A DNA stretch of 64,000 bases. Origin: SHZI01 sp038214295. GTDB lineage: Bacteria; Pseudomonadota; Gammaproteobacteria; Steroidobacterales; GCA-2729495. Under the pieces are notes generated by a model. The model was not told where the DNA came from, ran no database searches, and saw only the letters and a program-made list of their open reading frames with translations. The translations under genes were made by a program, and so were the position numbers. The stretch spans positions 1-64,000 of the forward strand of contig JBBQSA010000007.1 in assembly GCA_038214295.1 (NCBI GenBank), in the 5' to 3' direction. Positions 1 to 10,996 of this stretch are shown here, one piece after another. How positions within the stretch are numbered: position 1 is the first letter of the stretch; each line of letters starts with the position of its first letter.

Positions 1-1723
<1,723 letters not shown>

Positions 1724-1787
1724 GGCGTGTTTCCTCCGCAGCCGGCCGGCCGCGACGGGCTATTCTAGCAGGGCAATTCGCGGAGGC

Positions 1788-2573
1788 TCAGGCGTCCCTC
1801 GGGATCAGGCGGGCCGGGTTCTGCGGACGGCCCCGGTAGCGCACTTCGAAATGCAGATGGGTGCCCGTGGCCCGGCCGGTGGCACCCATGAGCGCGATGG
1901 TCTGCCCGGGCTTCACGTAGTCGCCCACCTGCACCAGGTTGAAGGCGTTATGCCCGTAGCGGGTCACCCAGCCACGGCCATGGTCGATCTCGATGAGGTT
2001 GCCGTAGCCACTCCGGCGGCCGGACCAGGTGACGATGCCGGGCGCGACCGCCAGGATCGCGCTGTTGGTAAGCCCGGCGAAATCCAGGCCGCGATGCACG
2101 GCGGGCTGGCCGGTGAAGGGATCGATCCGCTGGCCATAGCTGCTGGAAATCCAGCCGCCGAGTACGGGGCGGCCCAGGGCGAACGCCCGGCCCAGGTCTT
2201 GATCCAGGTCGCGGCCCGGAGCCCGACCCGAATTCCGTGCCGCCGACGCCGGAGGCCCGGCACTGACGAGCTGTGCGGCAGGCTGCACGGGCAGCGTGAC
2301 CGGGGCCGGCTCCTCGGGCCCGCCCATGGCCTCGGCCACCGCTGGAGCGGAACCGCGCACGATCGGGGGGCTGGCCTCGGTGGCGAGCACCCGCGGGCCG
2401 GTCGCCTCGCCGTAGAAAGCCCCCAGGCCAAAACCGGTAGCGCCGAGCAATGCCGCGGCGCAGACGCCCAGGGCGCCGGGCAGCAGCCGGCACGTTAACC
2501 AGCCGGTCAGCCAGCCCGTCAACCAGGATGGAACCTGGCGGGCCTCGGCGTCAGCGATGAGTCTTGCGTCCAT
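1788..2573 (-). CDS. M23 (LytM-type) zinc endopeptidase, membrane-anchored
   Basis: Predicted peptidoglycan DD-endopeptidase or its degenerate activator, acting in the periplasm. The C-terminal half is a LytM domain: HRGLDFAG supplies the first His and Asp zinc ligands, and HLHFE supplies the HxH motif, so all metal ligands appear intact. A hydrophobic segment (about residues 20-55) suggests an uncleaved anchor or signal, followed by a Pro/Ala-rich linker. The ATG at 2573 was chosen; in-frame starts at 2588 (ATG) and 2657 (TTG) would lengthen the N-terminus. It lies directly upstream of secA, as in many non-enteric gammaproteobacteria. A 12-bp triplication is embedded near the N-terminus. The exact substrate is unknown. 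Confidence 0.85.
   Translation of the reverse strand: MDARLIADAEARQVPSWLTGWLTGWLTCRLLPGALGVCAAALLGATGFGLGAFYGEATGPRVLATEASPPIVRGSAPAVAEAMGGPEEPAPVTLPVQPAAQLVSAGPPASAARNSGRAPGRDLDQDLGRAFALGRPVLGGWISSSYGQRIDPFTGQPAVHRGLDFAGLTNSAILAVAPGIVTWSGRRSGYGNLIEIDHGRGWVTRYGHNAFNLVQVGDYVKPGQTIALMGATGRATGTHLHFEVRYRGRPQNPARLIPRDA
2490..2525. repeat. 12-bp tandem triplication inside the M23 peptidase gene
   Basis: Three imperfect 12-bp units (2490-2501, 2502-2513, 2514-2525). Read on the minus strand they encode WLTG-WLTG-WLTC just before the membrane segment. Unit length is a multiple of three, so copy-number change would keep the frame. Confidence 0.7.
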
Positions 2574-2800
2574 TACGTCCGGCTGCATCCAGAAACGTTG
2601 GCTTTCAGTGGCTTCTGCCCTGTAGAAGCCACCGGGAACGCGGGCTGCCAGGAGCAACGCCGCGTGCCGGTCCCGCTCTTGTTCTATGGCCGGCTGCCGC
2701 TTTCGCGACGGTCGACCGCTATCCGGACCGGACAGCCCTGAAGCTTGCCCCTAGACTATGCCGGATGGTTTTTGACTAAACAAGGAACCGGTCACAGCCC

Positions 2801-3118
2801 GTGAGCAAATCACCCACCAGCGGACCGCGCGGACTTGGCGACCTGATCGCCGCCAACACGCCGCTCGGCAACCTGGCCCGGGCCGCAAGCGCGCGCCTCG
2901 ATCTGGCCGATTGCGTGCGCAAGCAGCTCCCGGCGCCGCTCGCGGCAGCCGTGTCCGCCTGCAATCTGCGGCCGGACGGGACGCTGGTGGTAACCGCGGC
3001 AAGCCCGGACTGGGCGGCGCGCCTGCGCTTCGAGGCGGACGGCATTCTGGCGGGATGCCGCCAGCACTGGCCGGCGGCCGCGCGGGTGCGGTTCCGGGTG
3101 GGGACGAACGTCAGCTGA
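2801..3118 (+). CDS. dciA: DciA-type DUF721 protein (replicative helicase operator)
   Basis: A 105-residue protein of the DUF721 family. DciA proteins help load the DnaB helicase at the origin in bacteria without a DnaC-type loader. The KH-like core is visible from about residue 12, including the pattern of Leu/Val strands around TLVVTAASPDWAARLRF. The start is a GTG at 2801, preceded at some distance by AAGGAA. It is divergent from the M23 gene and convergent with lpxC. Finding DUF721 between lpxC and secA matches the Pseudomonas-type arrangement. The assignment rests on sequence feel and context; the family is short and weakly conserved. Confidence 0.75.
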   Translation: MSKSPTSGPRGLGDLIAANTPLGNLARAASARLDLADCVRKQLPAPLAAAVSACNLRPDGTLVVTAASPDWAARLRFEADGILAGCRQHWPAAARVRFRVGTNVS

Positions 3119-3161
3119 GCCGGCCGCGCCAGGGCAGGCAGGCGGCCAGGTGAACGGGATG

Positions 3162-3180
3162 GCCGGCGTCAGACGCCGGC
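3162..3180. terminator. 9-bp perfect palindrome spanning the lpxC stop codon
   Basis: The arms 3162-3170 and 3172-3180 are exact complements separated by one base, and the lpxC TGA sits in the centre. It lies between convergent lpxC and dciA and could stall transcription from both sides. There is no T-tract, so intrinsic termination is only a possibility. Confidence 0.3.
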
Positions 3181-4083
3181 GACGAGCGGAGCCCGGTAGG
3201 AAATGGGCGCCTCGCGCTGGTCCTCGAAGGTCACGATCTCGAAGGCGGAGGGGTCGGACCGCAGCGCCCGCAACAGCTTGTTGTTGAGATCATGGCCGGA
3301 CTTGCACGCCGTCAGTTCGCCAACGACGCTGGCGCCCAGCAGGTACACATCGCCGATCGCGTCGAGGATCTTGTGCTTGACGAACTCGTCCTCGAAACGC
3401 AGCCCGTCCTCGTTCAGCACGCGGAAATCATCCAGCACCACGGCGTTGTCCATGCTCCCGCCCAGCGTCAGCTGGCGGGCCCGCAAGGCCTCGATGTCCC
3501 GCGCGAAACCGAAAGTCCGGGCCCGGGAAATCTCCTTCAGGAAGGCCGTGGTCGAAAAATCCACGGTCGCGGTCTGGGCGTGGCGGCGGAATACGGGGTG
3601 GTCGAAATCAATACGGAAGTTGACCTTGAAGCCGGCAAAGGGCCGGAACTCGGCGAACTTGTCGCCGTCCTCAACCCGCACGGTCTTGCGGATGCGAATG
3701 AATTTCTTGGCAGCCTTCTGCTCGGCGATCCCCGCGGACTGCAGCAGGAACACGAAGGGAGCCGCGCTGCCATCCATGATCGGGACTTCACCGGCGCTGA
3801 GATCGACATAGGCGTTGTCGATGCCGAGGCCCGAAAAAGCAGCCATCAGGTGCTCGATCGTCGCGATCTTGACGTCGCCCCGGACAAGGGTAGTGCCGAG
3901 CATCGTCTCGCCGACCTTGTCGGCGTCGGCCCGCACGTCTACCGGGGGATCCAGGTCGACCCGGCGGAAGACGATGCCGGTGTTCTCCACCGCGGGGCGC
4001 AGCGTCATGAATACCTTGCGCCCGGTGTGGAGGCCCACGCCGGAGGCACGGATAGAGTTCTTGAGGGTGCGTTGCTTCAACAT
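3169..4083 (-). CDS. lpxC: UDP-3-O-acyl-N-acetylglucosamine deacetylase LpxC
   Basis: Zinc-dependent deacetylase catalysing the committed step of lipid A synthesis, cytoplasmic. All three zinc ligands are visible: His78 in TIEHLMAA, and His237 and Asp241 in HKILDAIGD. The catalytic His264 is in KSGHDLNN. The length of 304 residues is normal for the family. The ATG at 4083 gives the standard MLKQRTLKNS beginning. It sits at the end of the division cluster, 297 bases downstream of ftsZ, so it probably has its own promoter in that gap. E. coli LpxC is degraded by FtsH through a C-terminal tag; here the C-terminus ends ...APLVAGV. Confidence 0.98.
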   Translation of the reverse strand: MLKQRTLKNSIRASGVGLHTGRKVFMTLRPAVENTGIVFRRVDLDPPVDVRADADKVGETMLGTTLVRGDVKIATIEHLMAAFSGLGIDNAYVDLSAGEVPIMDGSAAPFVFLLQSAGIAEQKAAKKFIRIRKTVRVEDGDKFAEFRPFAGFKVNFRIDFDHPVFRRHAQTATVDFSTTAFLKEISRARTFGFARDIEALRARQLTLGGSMDNAVVLDDFRVLNEDGLRFEDEFVKHKILDAIGDVYLLGASVVGELTACKSGHDLNNKLLRALRSDPSAFEIVTFEDQREAPISYRAPLVAGV

Positions 4084-4380
4084 GGTTCCCGCAGCTCCAA
4101 TCCCTTGGATGCCGACTGTCACAGGTCCGTTTATATGGGGGATGGAACACGCGCAGGGCCCGGCCGGATACCACCAGCCGGCCGAAAGCAAGCGCACTGC
4201 CCTGGCCCAAGCCCCTGAAAACGAACGAAAGTTGATGCCTGCACCGGCGTGCTGCCACGCCGCATTAGCCGCATCAGCCCCGGCACACTAGCACAGGGCG
4301 GGAAAATGCCGCAACGGCGCCGGTCGGATAACCGGGGCCTTGGCCCCGGTCATCGGACCGCCGGTCGCCGCAGCCGGCCT
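4084..4380. other. ftsZ-lpxC intergenic region with hairpin and candidate lpxC promoter
   Basis: No gene is supported here. A perfect 9-bp hairpin with a 2-base loop (4331-4350), 31 bases beyond the ftsZ stop, may end or attenuate division-cluster transcription, but it has no T-run. A TATAAA box on the minus strand (4130-4135) is a candidate -10 for lpxC; its -35 is poor. The remainder shows no further structure that I can recognise. Confidence 0.5.
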
Positions 4381-5610
4381 TCAGTCAGCCTGGCGCCTCA
4401 GGAAGGCCGGGACGTCGAGCAGGTCGAAGGACGCATCGCTGCCGTCAGTCAGCTGGTCACCCACCGCCCGCTGGCGCATGAAGGTTGGCTGATCGTAGGC
4501 GTTGTAGCTGTTCCCGTCCGCCGCCGGCGCCGCCGTCTGCGGTTGGGAGGCATGGTGGCCGCCGTGATGGCCCGCGGCAGCATGGCCGCGCTGGGCCACG
4601 GCAGGCGCAGGGACGACGACCCGCATCTGGGGCGGCTGCTGCTGCTTGACCACCGGCTGGCCAAGGCCCGTCGCAACGACCGTCACACGGATCGTGTCAC
4701 CCATCTCGGGATCAATGACCGTGCCGATGACGACGGTGGCGTCGTCGGAGGCGCACTGCTTGACGGTCTCGCCGACCTGGCGGAACTCGCCAATGCCGAG
4801 GTTTTCGCCTGCCGTCACGTTTACCAGGATGCCGCGGGCGCCGGAGAGATTGACGTCCTCCAGCAGCGGGCTCGAGATGGCCGCTTCGGCCGCCTCGCGC
4901 GCGCGGTCCGGGCCCTTGGCGGTGCCCGAGCCCATCATCGCCATGCCCATCTCGGACATCACGGTACGGACGTCCGCGAAGTCCACGTTGATCAGGCCCG
5001 GCCGGGTAATCAGTTCGGCAATGCCCTGCACCGCGCCCTGCAGCACCTCGTTCGCCGCCTTGAAGGCGTCCAGCAGGGTCGTTTCCGGCCCGAGTACCGA
5101 CAGAAGCTTCTCGTTCGGAATGGTGATCAGCGAGTCGACGTACTTGCCGAGCTCCGCGATGCCCTGCTCCGCGATGCCGAGGCGCTTCTTGCCTTCCATG
5201 GCGAAGGGCTTGGTGACCACGGCCACCGTGAGAATGCCGAGCTCGCGCGCCACCTGCGCCACCACCGGCGCGGCGCCCGTGCCCGTGCCACCGCCAAGAC
5301 CGGCGGTGATGAAGAGCATGTCTGCGCCTTCAATGACCTCGATGATCCGGTCCCGGTCCTCCATGGCGGCCTGCCGGCCGACGTCCGGATTGGCGCCCGC
5401 GCCAAGGCCCTTGGTGATGTTGCAGCCGATCTGCAGGGCGGTACGGACATTCGAAGTCCGCAAAGCCTGCGCATCGGTATTGCAACAGACGAAATCCACT
5501 CCATCGATCCCGGTGCTGACCATGTGCCGGACAGCGTTGCCGCCACCCCCGCCCACGCCCAGTACCTTGATCACGGCGTTCTGGCTGACCGCATCCATGA
5601 GTTCAAACAT
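4381..5610 (-). CDS. ftsZ: Cell division protein FtsZ
   Basis: Tubulin-like GTPase that forms the Z ring at midcell. The tubulin signature GGGTGTG is at residues 106-112 and the glycine loop GVGGGGGNAV near residue 18. After a glutamine/alanine/proline-rich linker (about 320-390) the conserved C-terminal peptide DVPAFLRRQ, which binds FtsA and ZipA, ends the 409-residue protein. The ATG at 5610 follows GGAG and gives MFELMDAVSQNAVIKV. It is separated from ftsA by 48 bases, the first non-overlapping junction after rsmH, consistent with extra ftsZ-specific expression. Confidence 0.99.
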   Translation of the reverse strand: MFELMDAVSQNAVIKVLGVGGGGGNAVRHMVSTGIDGVDFVCCNTDAQALRTSNVRTALQIGCNITKGLGAGANPDVGRQAAMEDRDRIIEVIEGADMLFITAGLGGGTGTGAAPVVAQVARELGILTVAVVTKPFAMEGKKRLGIAEQGIAELGKYVDSLITIPNEKLLSVLGPETTLLDAFKAANEVLQGAVQGIAELITRPGLINVDFADVRTVMSEMGMAMMGSGTAKGPDRAREAAEAAISSPLLEDVNLSGARGILVNVTAGENLGIGEFRQVGETVKQCASDDATVVIGTVIDPEMGDTIRVTVVATGLGQPVVKQQQPPQMRVVVPAPAVAQRGHAAAGHHGGHHASQPQTAAPAADGNSYNAYDQPTFMRQRAVGDQLTDGSDASFDLLDVPAFLRRQAD

Positions 5611-5658
5611 TTCCTGTCTCCATTGACTTAGTTTGATTGGCGACAACAACAAATCGCA

Positions 5659-6897
5659 TTAGAAATTCCCCTGAAACCAGCTCTTCATTCGACCCCAAAC
5701 GTCCTGCAGGCCCGCACCCACAGGCAATTCGTTCGCTGCTGTACGCAGCACCTTGCTTCTCCCGTAAACCAGCAGCCCAACCCCGGTGGAATGAATGGGG
5801 TTGCGCACCACATCGCCGAGTCCGCGCACGTGCTGGGGAATCCCCAGCCGGACCGGCATGTGAAAAACCTCCTCCGCCAGCTCGACGGCGCCCTCCATCT
5901 TGGAGCTGCCGCCCGTGAGGACGATGCCGGCGGCGATCATGTCCTCGAAGCCGCTCCGGCGCAGCTCGTCGCGGATCAGTCCGAACAGCTCCTCGTAGCG
6001 GGGCTCGACCACTTCCGCCAGGGTCTGGCGGGCCAGCCGCCGCGGCGGTCGGTCGCCCACGCTCGGCACCTCGATGGTCTCATCGAGGTTGGCCAGCTGG
6101 GACAGCGCGCAGGCGTACTTGATCTTGATTTCCTCGGCGTACTGGGTCGGCGTCCGCATCGAGATCGCGATGTCGTTGGTCACCTGGTCGCCGGCGATCG
6201 GTATCACCGCCGTGTGCCGGATGGCGCCGTTGTTGAACACGGCGATGTCGGTCGTGCCGCCGCCGATGTCCACGAGGCAGATGCCGAGCTCCTTCTCGTC
6301 GTCGGTCAGCACCGCGAAGCTGGAGGCCAGCTGCTCCAGGACGATGTCCTCGACCTCGAGGCCGCAGCGCTGGACGCACTTCACGATGTTCTGGGCGGCG
6401 CTCGCCGCCCCGGTAACCATGTGCACGCGCGCCTCGAGGCGCACACCGGACATGCCGATGGGCTCCCGGATGCCCTCCTGGCCGTCGATGATGTATTCCT
6501 GGGGCAGGACGTGGAGGATGCGCTGGTCGGCAGGGATGGCCACCGCGCGCGCCGCGTCGATCACCCGGTCCACGTCGCTCTGGGTGACCTCCTTGTCGCG
6601 GATGGCCACGATGCCGTGGGAGTTCAGGCTGCGCACGTGGCTGCCGGCGATGCCCGCGTAGACCTGGTGGATATCGCAGCCGGCCATCAGCTCGGCTTCC
6701 TCGATGGCACGCTGGATCGACGTGACCGTGGACTCGATATTGACCACGACGCCCTTCTTCAGCCCCTTGGACGGGTGGCTGCCGAAGCCGATGACCTCGA
6801 TCTGGTTGTCATCCTGCAGCTCGCCGACGATGGCGACGACCTTCGACGTGCCGATGTCGAGGCCCACGATGATTCCCCTGTCATCCTTCCTAGGCAC
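5659..6897 (-). CDS. ftsA: Cell division protein FtsA
   Basis: Actin-like ATPase that tethers FtsZ to the inner membrane and recruits later division proteins. The phosphate-1 loop GLDIGTSKV lies near the start, DIGGGTTDIAVF provides phosphate-2, and TGGSSKMEG the adenosine motif. The C-terminus ends in an amphipathic tail (GRMKSWFQGNF) typical of the membrane-targeting helix. The start is a GTG at 6897, after GGAAGGA, giving a 412-residue protein; it overlaps the end of ftsQ by 8 bases. The reading frame stays open well upstream, but that part is only the ftsQ gene read out of frame. Confidence 0.98.
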   Translation of the reverse strand: MPRKDDRGIIVGLDIGTSKVVAIVGELQDDNQIEVIGFGSHPSKGLKKGVVVNIESTVTSIQRAIEEAELMAGCDIHQVYAGIAGSHVRSLNSHGIVAIRDKEVTQSDVDRVIDAARAVAIPADQRILHVLPQEYIIDGQEGIREPIGMSGVRLEARVHMVTGAASAAQNIVKCVQRCGLEVEDIVLEQLASSFAVLTDDEKELGICLVDIGGGTTDIAVFNNGAIRHTAVIPIAGDQVTNDIAISMRTPTQYAEEIKIKYACALSQLANLDETIEVPSVGDRPPRRLARQTLAEVVEPRYEELFGLIRDELRRSGFEDMIAAGIVLTGGSSKMEGAVELAEEVFHMPVRLGIPQHVRGLGDVVRNPIHSTGVGLLVYGRSKVLRTAANELPVGAGLQDVWGRMKSWFQGNF

Positions 6898-7696
6898 GGG
6901 GCAGGTCCTTCCGCGGCGGTGCGTCGTCGTCCTGACTGGCGCTGGCAGCACGCTGCTGCTTCCAGCCCACCGAGAACCCGTTGGTGTAGCGCATGTCGAT
7001 GAACTGCACGTCCGCCGCCACCGGCGCCACCACGGAATCGAGGGCCTCGAAGAAGCGGGCCAGGCGGTTGTCCACGCTCTGGGACCCGAGCCGCACGGCG
7101 ATGCCGTTACTGAGCAACAGCGTCCAGGCACCCCGCCCGTCCAGGTCGATGGAGGCGAGTGCCAGGCCCCGCTCGACCAGCTTCTCGTGAATGGCGACGT
7201 AGCGGGCGGCGACTTCGGTCTCGGAGCCCTCGGGACCACTCAGGCGGGGCAGCTCGGCGGGAATATGCGTGGTGTGCCGCACGAAGAGCCGGCCCTGGGG
7301 GTTCAGCAAACCGTCGGCGTCCCAGCGGGCCGCGGGTTCTTCCTCGGTCACGGTCACCTTGAGCGCATCCGGCCACTGCCGGCTGACGCGGGCCGTGGCA
7401 ACCCACGGCAGCGCCGCCACCTGCGCCTGGATGGCCCCCAGGTCCGCGGCGAGGAAGCCCTTGCCCATGGCCTTGCGCAGGACCGCTTCGAGCTGGTCGG
7501 CGGAGACGCGCTCGAACTGGCCGTTGATAACCACCCGCTCGACCGGCCGGTTCAGGATCCAGCGGCCCGTGGTGACGAAACCGCCGGCCACGACCAGCAC
7601 ACCAATGACGCTCGAGATCGCCATCCACGGGATCGCGGGCAGTTTGATCCGGGGCTCCTCCCGCCGCCGGCGATTGCCGCGCTCGAACAGCTTCAC
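6890..7696 (-). CDS. ftsQ: Cell division protein FtsQ
   Basis: Bitopic divisome scaffold that binds FtsB/FtsL. A basic cytoplasmic tail (residues 1-20) precedes one transmembrane helix (about 25-45), then the POTRA domain beginning at RPVERVVINGQFERV and the beta domain ending near the FSVGWK strand. 268 residues, normal length. The start is a GTG in a GTGA overlap with the ddlB stop, so translation is likely coupled. The charged C-terminal tail (DDDAPPRKDLPRA) is family-typical and variable. Confidence 0.96.
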   Translation of the reverse strand: MKLFERGNRRRREEPRIKLPAIPWMAISSVIGVLVVAGGFVTTGRWILNRPVERVVINGQFERVSADQLEAVLRKAMGKGFLAADLGAIQAQVAALPWVATARVSRQWPDALKVTVTEEEPAARWDADGLLNPQGRLFVRHTTHIPAELPRLSGPEGSETEVAARYVAIHEKLVERGLALASIDLDGRGAWTLLLSNGIAVRLGSQSVDNRLARFFEALDSVVAPVAADVQFIDMRYTNGFSVGWKQQRAASASQDDDAPPRKDLPRA

Positions 7697-8655
7697 GCGA
7701 CACCTCCCCGGGCGGGTGCCAGGCTGGTTTCGAGGATCTGCCAGACGAGGTCATCGAAGCCGGTACCGGCGGCGGCGGCAGCCATCGGCACCAGGCTGTG
7801 GCTGGTCATGCCGGGCACCGTGTTGATCTCGAGGATCAGCGGGCCGGTCTGCGGCGACACCATGAGGTCAACCCGGCCCCAACCGGCGGCGCCCACGGCC
7901 TCGAAGGCAGCGCGGGCGATGTCGGCCAGCTCCCGCTCCCGGTCCGCGGGCAGGCCGCAGGGGCACAGGTAGCGGGTCTCGTCGCTGAAGTACTTGGCCT
8001 GGTAGTCGTAGAAGGTGCTTCCGGTCTGGATCCGGATCAGCGGCAGCACCCGGTCGTGGAGGATCGCGGCGGTGTATTCCGGCCCCGCGACCCACTCCTC
8101 AGCAAACACATCGCAATGGAAGCCGGAGGCCAGCTCCCAGGCGGCCCGCATCTGGTCCGGGCGCTCGACCTTGGTCATGCCAATGCTGGAACCCTCGTCG
8201 GAGGGCTTCACCATTACCGGCAGGCCCAGCTGCTCGCCGGCCTCCACGAGGTCGGCCTCGTTTCGCAGCACGCAGTAGCGGGGCGTCGGCAGGCCGGCGC
8301 CCTGCAGGAGGCGCTTGGTGCGGAGCTTGTCCATGCTGACGGCGGAGCCGAGCACGCCGGAGCCGGTGAAGGGCAGGCCCAGGAACGAGAGCAGCCCCTG
8401 GAGCGTGCCGTCCTCGCCACCCCGCCCGTGCAGGGCGATCCACACCCGGTCGTAGCGGCCGGCCGTCAGCCGGGCCAGCAGGTCCGGGCCGGCGTCGAGG
8501 CCCTCGGCCTGAACACCCTTGTTCTGCAATGCCTTGAGGACTGCCGCACCGGTCAGCAGGGAGATTTCCCGCTCGGCGGAGGTCCCGCCCATCAGGACGA
8601 CCACCCGGCCGAATGCTGCCGGATCCGTCACCCGGGGATAGCGGAAGGCGGTCAT
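7693..8655 (-). CDS. ddlB: D-alanine--D-alanine ligase
   Basis: ATP-grasp ligase making the D-Ala-D-Ala dipeptide used by MurF. The N-terminal motif VVLMGGTSAEREISLLTG is diagnostic, HGRGGEDGTLQG contains substrate contacts, and the C-terminal LEINTVPGMTSHS carries the metal-binding residues. 320 residues, normal. ATG at 8655 overlaps the murB stop as ATGA. Position between murB and ftsQ is the canonical ddlB position. Confidence 0.98.
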   Translation of the reverse strand: MTAFRYPRVTDPAAFGRVVVLMGGTSAEREISLLTGAAVLKALQNKGVQAEGLDAGPDLLARLTAGRYDRVWIALHGRGGEDGTLQGLLSFLGLPFTGSGVLGSAVSMDKLRTKRLLQGAGLPTPRYCVLRNEADLVEAGEQLGLPVMVKPSDEGSSIGMTKVERPDQMRAAWELASGFHCDVFAEEWVAGPEYTAAILHDRVLPLIRIQTGSTFYDYQAKYFSDETRYLCPCGLPADRERELADIARAAFEAVGAAGWGRVDLMVSPQTGPLILEINTVPGMTSHSLVPMAAAAAGTGFDDLVWQILETSLAPARGGVA

Positions 8656-9569
8656 GAGGCCGCTCCGCCCGGCGCCGGGGCCAGGGGCTCGCCAATGAAC
8701 TGGACTTCGGTATCGAGACGGACGCCGTGCCGCGCCTCGACCGTGTCCCGGACGTGCCCGATCAGGGCCTCGATGTCCGCGGCCGTGGCACCACCGGTGT
8801 TGATGATGAAATTTGCGTGCTTCGGGGAGACCTCGGCGCCGCCGACGCGGGCGCCCTTGAGGCCCGCCGCCTCGATGAGCCGCGCGGCATGGTCGCCGGG
8901 GGGGTTCTTGAAGACGGAGCCGCAGCTCGGGAGGCCGAGGGGCTGGCTTGCCTTGCGTTCGGAGACAAGTGTCCGGATGCGGTCCGCAGCCGCGGTGTAG
9001 TGCTCGTCGAACTTGAATCGGGCAGCCAGGAACCACTCCTCCAGCGGACCGCGCACGTGCCGGTACCCGACCTGGTAGTCATCCCGCCCACGGGTGCGCA
9101 CAACCCCGCGGCGATCCACCACATCGACCTCGATGACCTTCCCCCAGGTCTCACCGCCGAAAGCCCCCGCGTTCATCCGGAGCGCGCCACCGACGCTACC
9201 CGGAATCCCTGCGAAAAATTCGGCTGGACCCAGTTCCCAGCGGCTGCACTGCCGCGCCACCACCGTGCACGGCACCCCAGCCTCGGCCTCGATGACACCG
9301 CCACCAAGGTGACGGAGCCCGTTCAGTGCCTGGCCCGTGGCAATTACTACGCCCCGGATGCCACCGTCCCGCACAAGGAGGTTGCTACCGAGGCCGACCC
9401 AGTACACCGGCGTGTCCACATCGAGGCTGCGGACGTAGTCCAGAAGTTCATCACGACAACGCGGCGAATAATACACATCTGCAGGCCCGCCTACTCGCCA
9501 AGTTGTGTGTTTCGACATCGGCTCGTTGCAGAGGAGCTTGCCGGTCGGTTCGCGCGTCGCCGTCATCAC
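8652..9569 (-). CDS. murB: UDP-N-acetylenolpyruvoylglucosamine reductase MurB
   Basis: FAD- and NADPH-dependent reductase forming UDP-MurNAc. The FAD-binding motif GIPGSVGGALRMNAGAFGGE and the catalytic serine in PSCGSVFKNP are visible. At 305 residues it looks like the shorter MurB class also found in Gram-positives and many non-enteric proteobacteria, rather than the longer E. coli type. The GTG at 9569 forms a GTGA overlap with the murC stop; the next codon (9566) is an ATG and may be the true start. Confidence 0.97.
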   Translation of the reverse strand: MMTATREPTGKLLCNEPMSKHTTWRVGGPADVYYSPRCRDELLDYVRSLDVDTPVYWVGLGSNLLVRDGGIRGVVIATGQALNGLRHLGGGVIEAEAGVPCTVVARQCSRWELGPAEFFAGIPGSVGGALRMNAGAFGGETWGKVIEVDVVDRRGVVRTRGRDDYQVGYRHVRGPLEEWFLAARFKFDEHYTAAADRIRTLVSERKASQPLGLPSCGSVFKNPPGDHAARLIEAAGLKGARVGGAEVSPKHANFIINTGGATAADIEALIGHVRDTVEARHGVRLDTEVQFIGEPLAPAPGGAAS

Positions 9570-10996
9570 GCCGATGCTCCCGTGCGATCCGCGCCAGCGA
9601 GCGGGTGCGCGTCGCGCAGCGCGTGCGCCGCCGCGCCGATGCTGCCGGCGCCGAGCGTCAGCACCACGTCACCGGGCTCCACGACGCCCGCGAGCAGGCT
9701 GGCGAGTTCCTCCAGCTGGGGCACGAACACCGGCTCGATCTGCCCGCGACTGCGAATCGCGCGGCAGATGGCGCGACCGTCGGCGCCGGCGATGGGCGCC
9801 TCGCCCGCCGCGTAGACCTCCATCACCAGCAGCCGGTCTGCAGCCGACAGGACTTCGGCGAAGTCATCCAGCAGGTCCCGGGTGCGGGTATAGCGGTGCG
9901 GCTGGAAGGCCACTACCAGGCGCCGGTCGGGCCAGGCCTGGCGGACCGCCTCGATCGTGGCGGCGATTTCCGTCGGGTGATGGCCGTAGTCGTCCACCAG
10001 GACGAAGGGCTTCCCGGCGAGGGCCATCTCGCCCAGCACCTGCAGCCGCCGGTCGACGCCCTCGAAGCCGGCGAGGGCCGCCTGGCACGCGGAGTCGTCC
10101 AGTTCCAGATCGCAGGCGATGGCCACCGCCGCCAGGGCATTCAATACGTTGTGCCGGCCGGGCAGGTTCAGTATCACCGGCAGGGGCGCGGCTCCCGGGC
10201 GCACGACGGTGAACCGGGACTGCAGGCCGTCCCGCACCCAGTTCTCGACGCGGACATCGGCCTCCGGCGAGAAGCCGTAGGTCAACGTTGCCCGGTGCAG
10301 CAGCGGCAGGATCGACTGCACGCCGGGATCGTCCAGGCAGACGATGGCCAGGCCGTAGAACGGCAGGTTGTGCAGGAACTCGACGAAGGTGTGCCGCAGC
10401 CGGTCCATGTCGCCGCCGTAGGCGCCCAGGTGATCGTTGTCGATGTTGGTGACGATGGCGACCATCGGCTGCAGGTGGATGAAAGAGGCATCGCTCTCGT
10501 CGGCCTCGGCAACGAGGTAGCGGCCCGCGCCGAGGCGGCCATTGGAGTCCGCACTCTTCAGGCGGCCGCCAATCACGAAGGTGGGGTCCTGCCCCGCCTC
10601 GGCGAGCACGCTGGCGATCAGGCTGGTGGTGGTGGTCTTGCCGTGGCTGCCCGCCACCGCGATGGCATGGCGGAAGCGCATCAGTTCCGCGAGCATCTCG
10701 GCCCGCTGGACCACCGGCTTGCGGGCGGCCCGCGCCGTGAGCACTTCCGGGTTGTCGTCCGCCACGGCGCCAGACACCACGACCACGTCGGCCGCGCCGA
10801 CATGGCCGGCGTCGTGCTCGCCCACGTACACCAGGGCACCGAGCCGCGTGAGCCGCCGCGTGACGGCGGACTCCTTCAGGTCGGAACCCTGGACCGCGTA
10901 ACCGAGGTTCAGCAGCACCTCGGCGATGCCACTCATGCCGACACCCCCGATGCCGACCAGGTGGATCCGGTTGATCCGGCGCATCCGGTCACGCAT
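9566..10996 (-). CDS. murC: UDP-N-acetylmuramate--L-alanine ligase MurC
   Basis: ATP-dependent ligase adding L-Ala to UDP-MurNAc, the first stem-peptide step. The N-terminal Rossmann motif HLVGIGGVGMSG, the P-loop GSHGKTTTTSLIA (about residues 115-127) and the C-terminal domain with FQPHRYTRTRDL are all family hallmarks. 476 residues, normal. ATG at 10996 overlaps the last 8 bases of murG. No anomalies. Confidence 0.98.
   Translation of the reverse strand: MRDRMRRINRIHLVGIGGVGMSGIAEVLLNLGYAVQGSDLKESAVTRRLTRLGALVYVGEHDAGHVGAADVVVVSGAVADDNPEVLTARAARKPVVQRAEMLAELMRFRHAIAVAGSHGKTTTTSLIASVLAEAGQDPTFVIGGRLKSADSNGRLGAGRYLVAEADESDASFIHLQPMVAIVTNIDNDHLGAYGGDMDRLRHTFVEFLHNLPFYGLAIVCLDDPGVQSILPLLHRATLTYGFSPEADVRVENWVRDGLQSRFTVVRPGAAPLPVILNLPGRHNVLNALAAVAIACDLELDDSACQAALAGFEGVDRRLQVLGEMALAGKPFVLVDDYGHHPTEIAATIEAVRQAWPDRRLVVAFQPHRYTRTRDLLDDFAEVLSAADRLLVMEVYAAGEAPIAGADGRAICRAIRSRGQIEPVFVPQLEELASLLAGVVEPGDVVLTLGAGSIGAAAHALRDAHPLAGADRTGASA

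Noticed and set aside
1724..1787. secM-like arrest peptide upstream of secA
   Set aside because: The upstream gene is an M23 peptidase in another transcription unit or the same strand, and no small ORF with an arrest motif is present in the 64-base gap.
5659..7239. N-terminally extended FtsA of 526 residues
   Set aside because: The extension is ftsQ read out of frame; the GTG at 6897 has a strong ribosome-binding site and gives the normal length.
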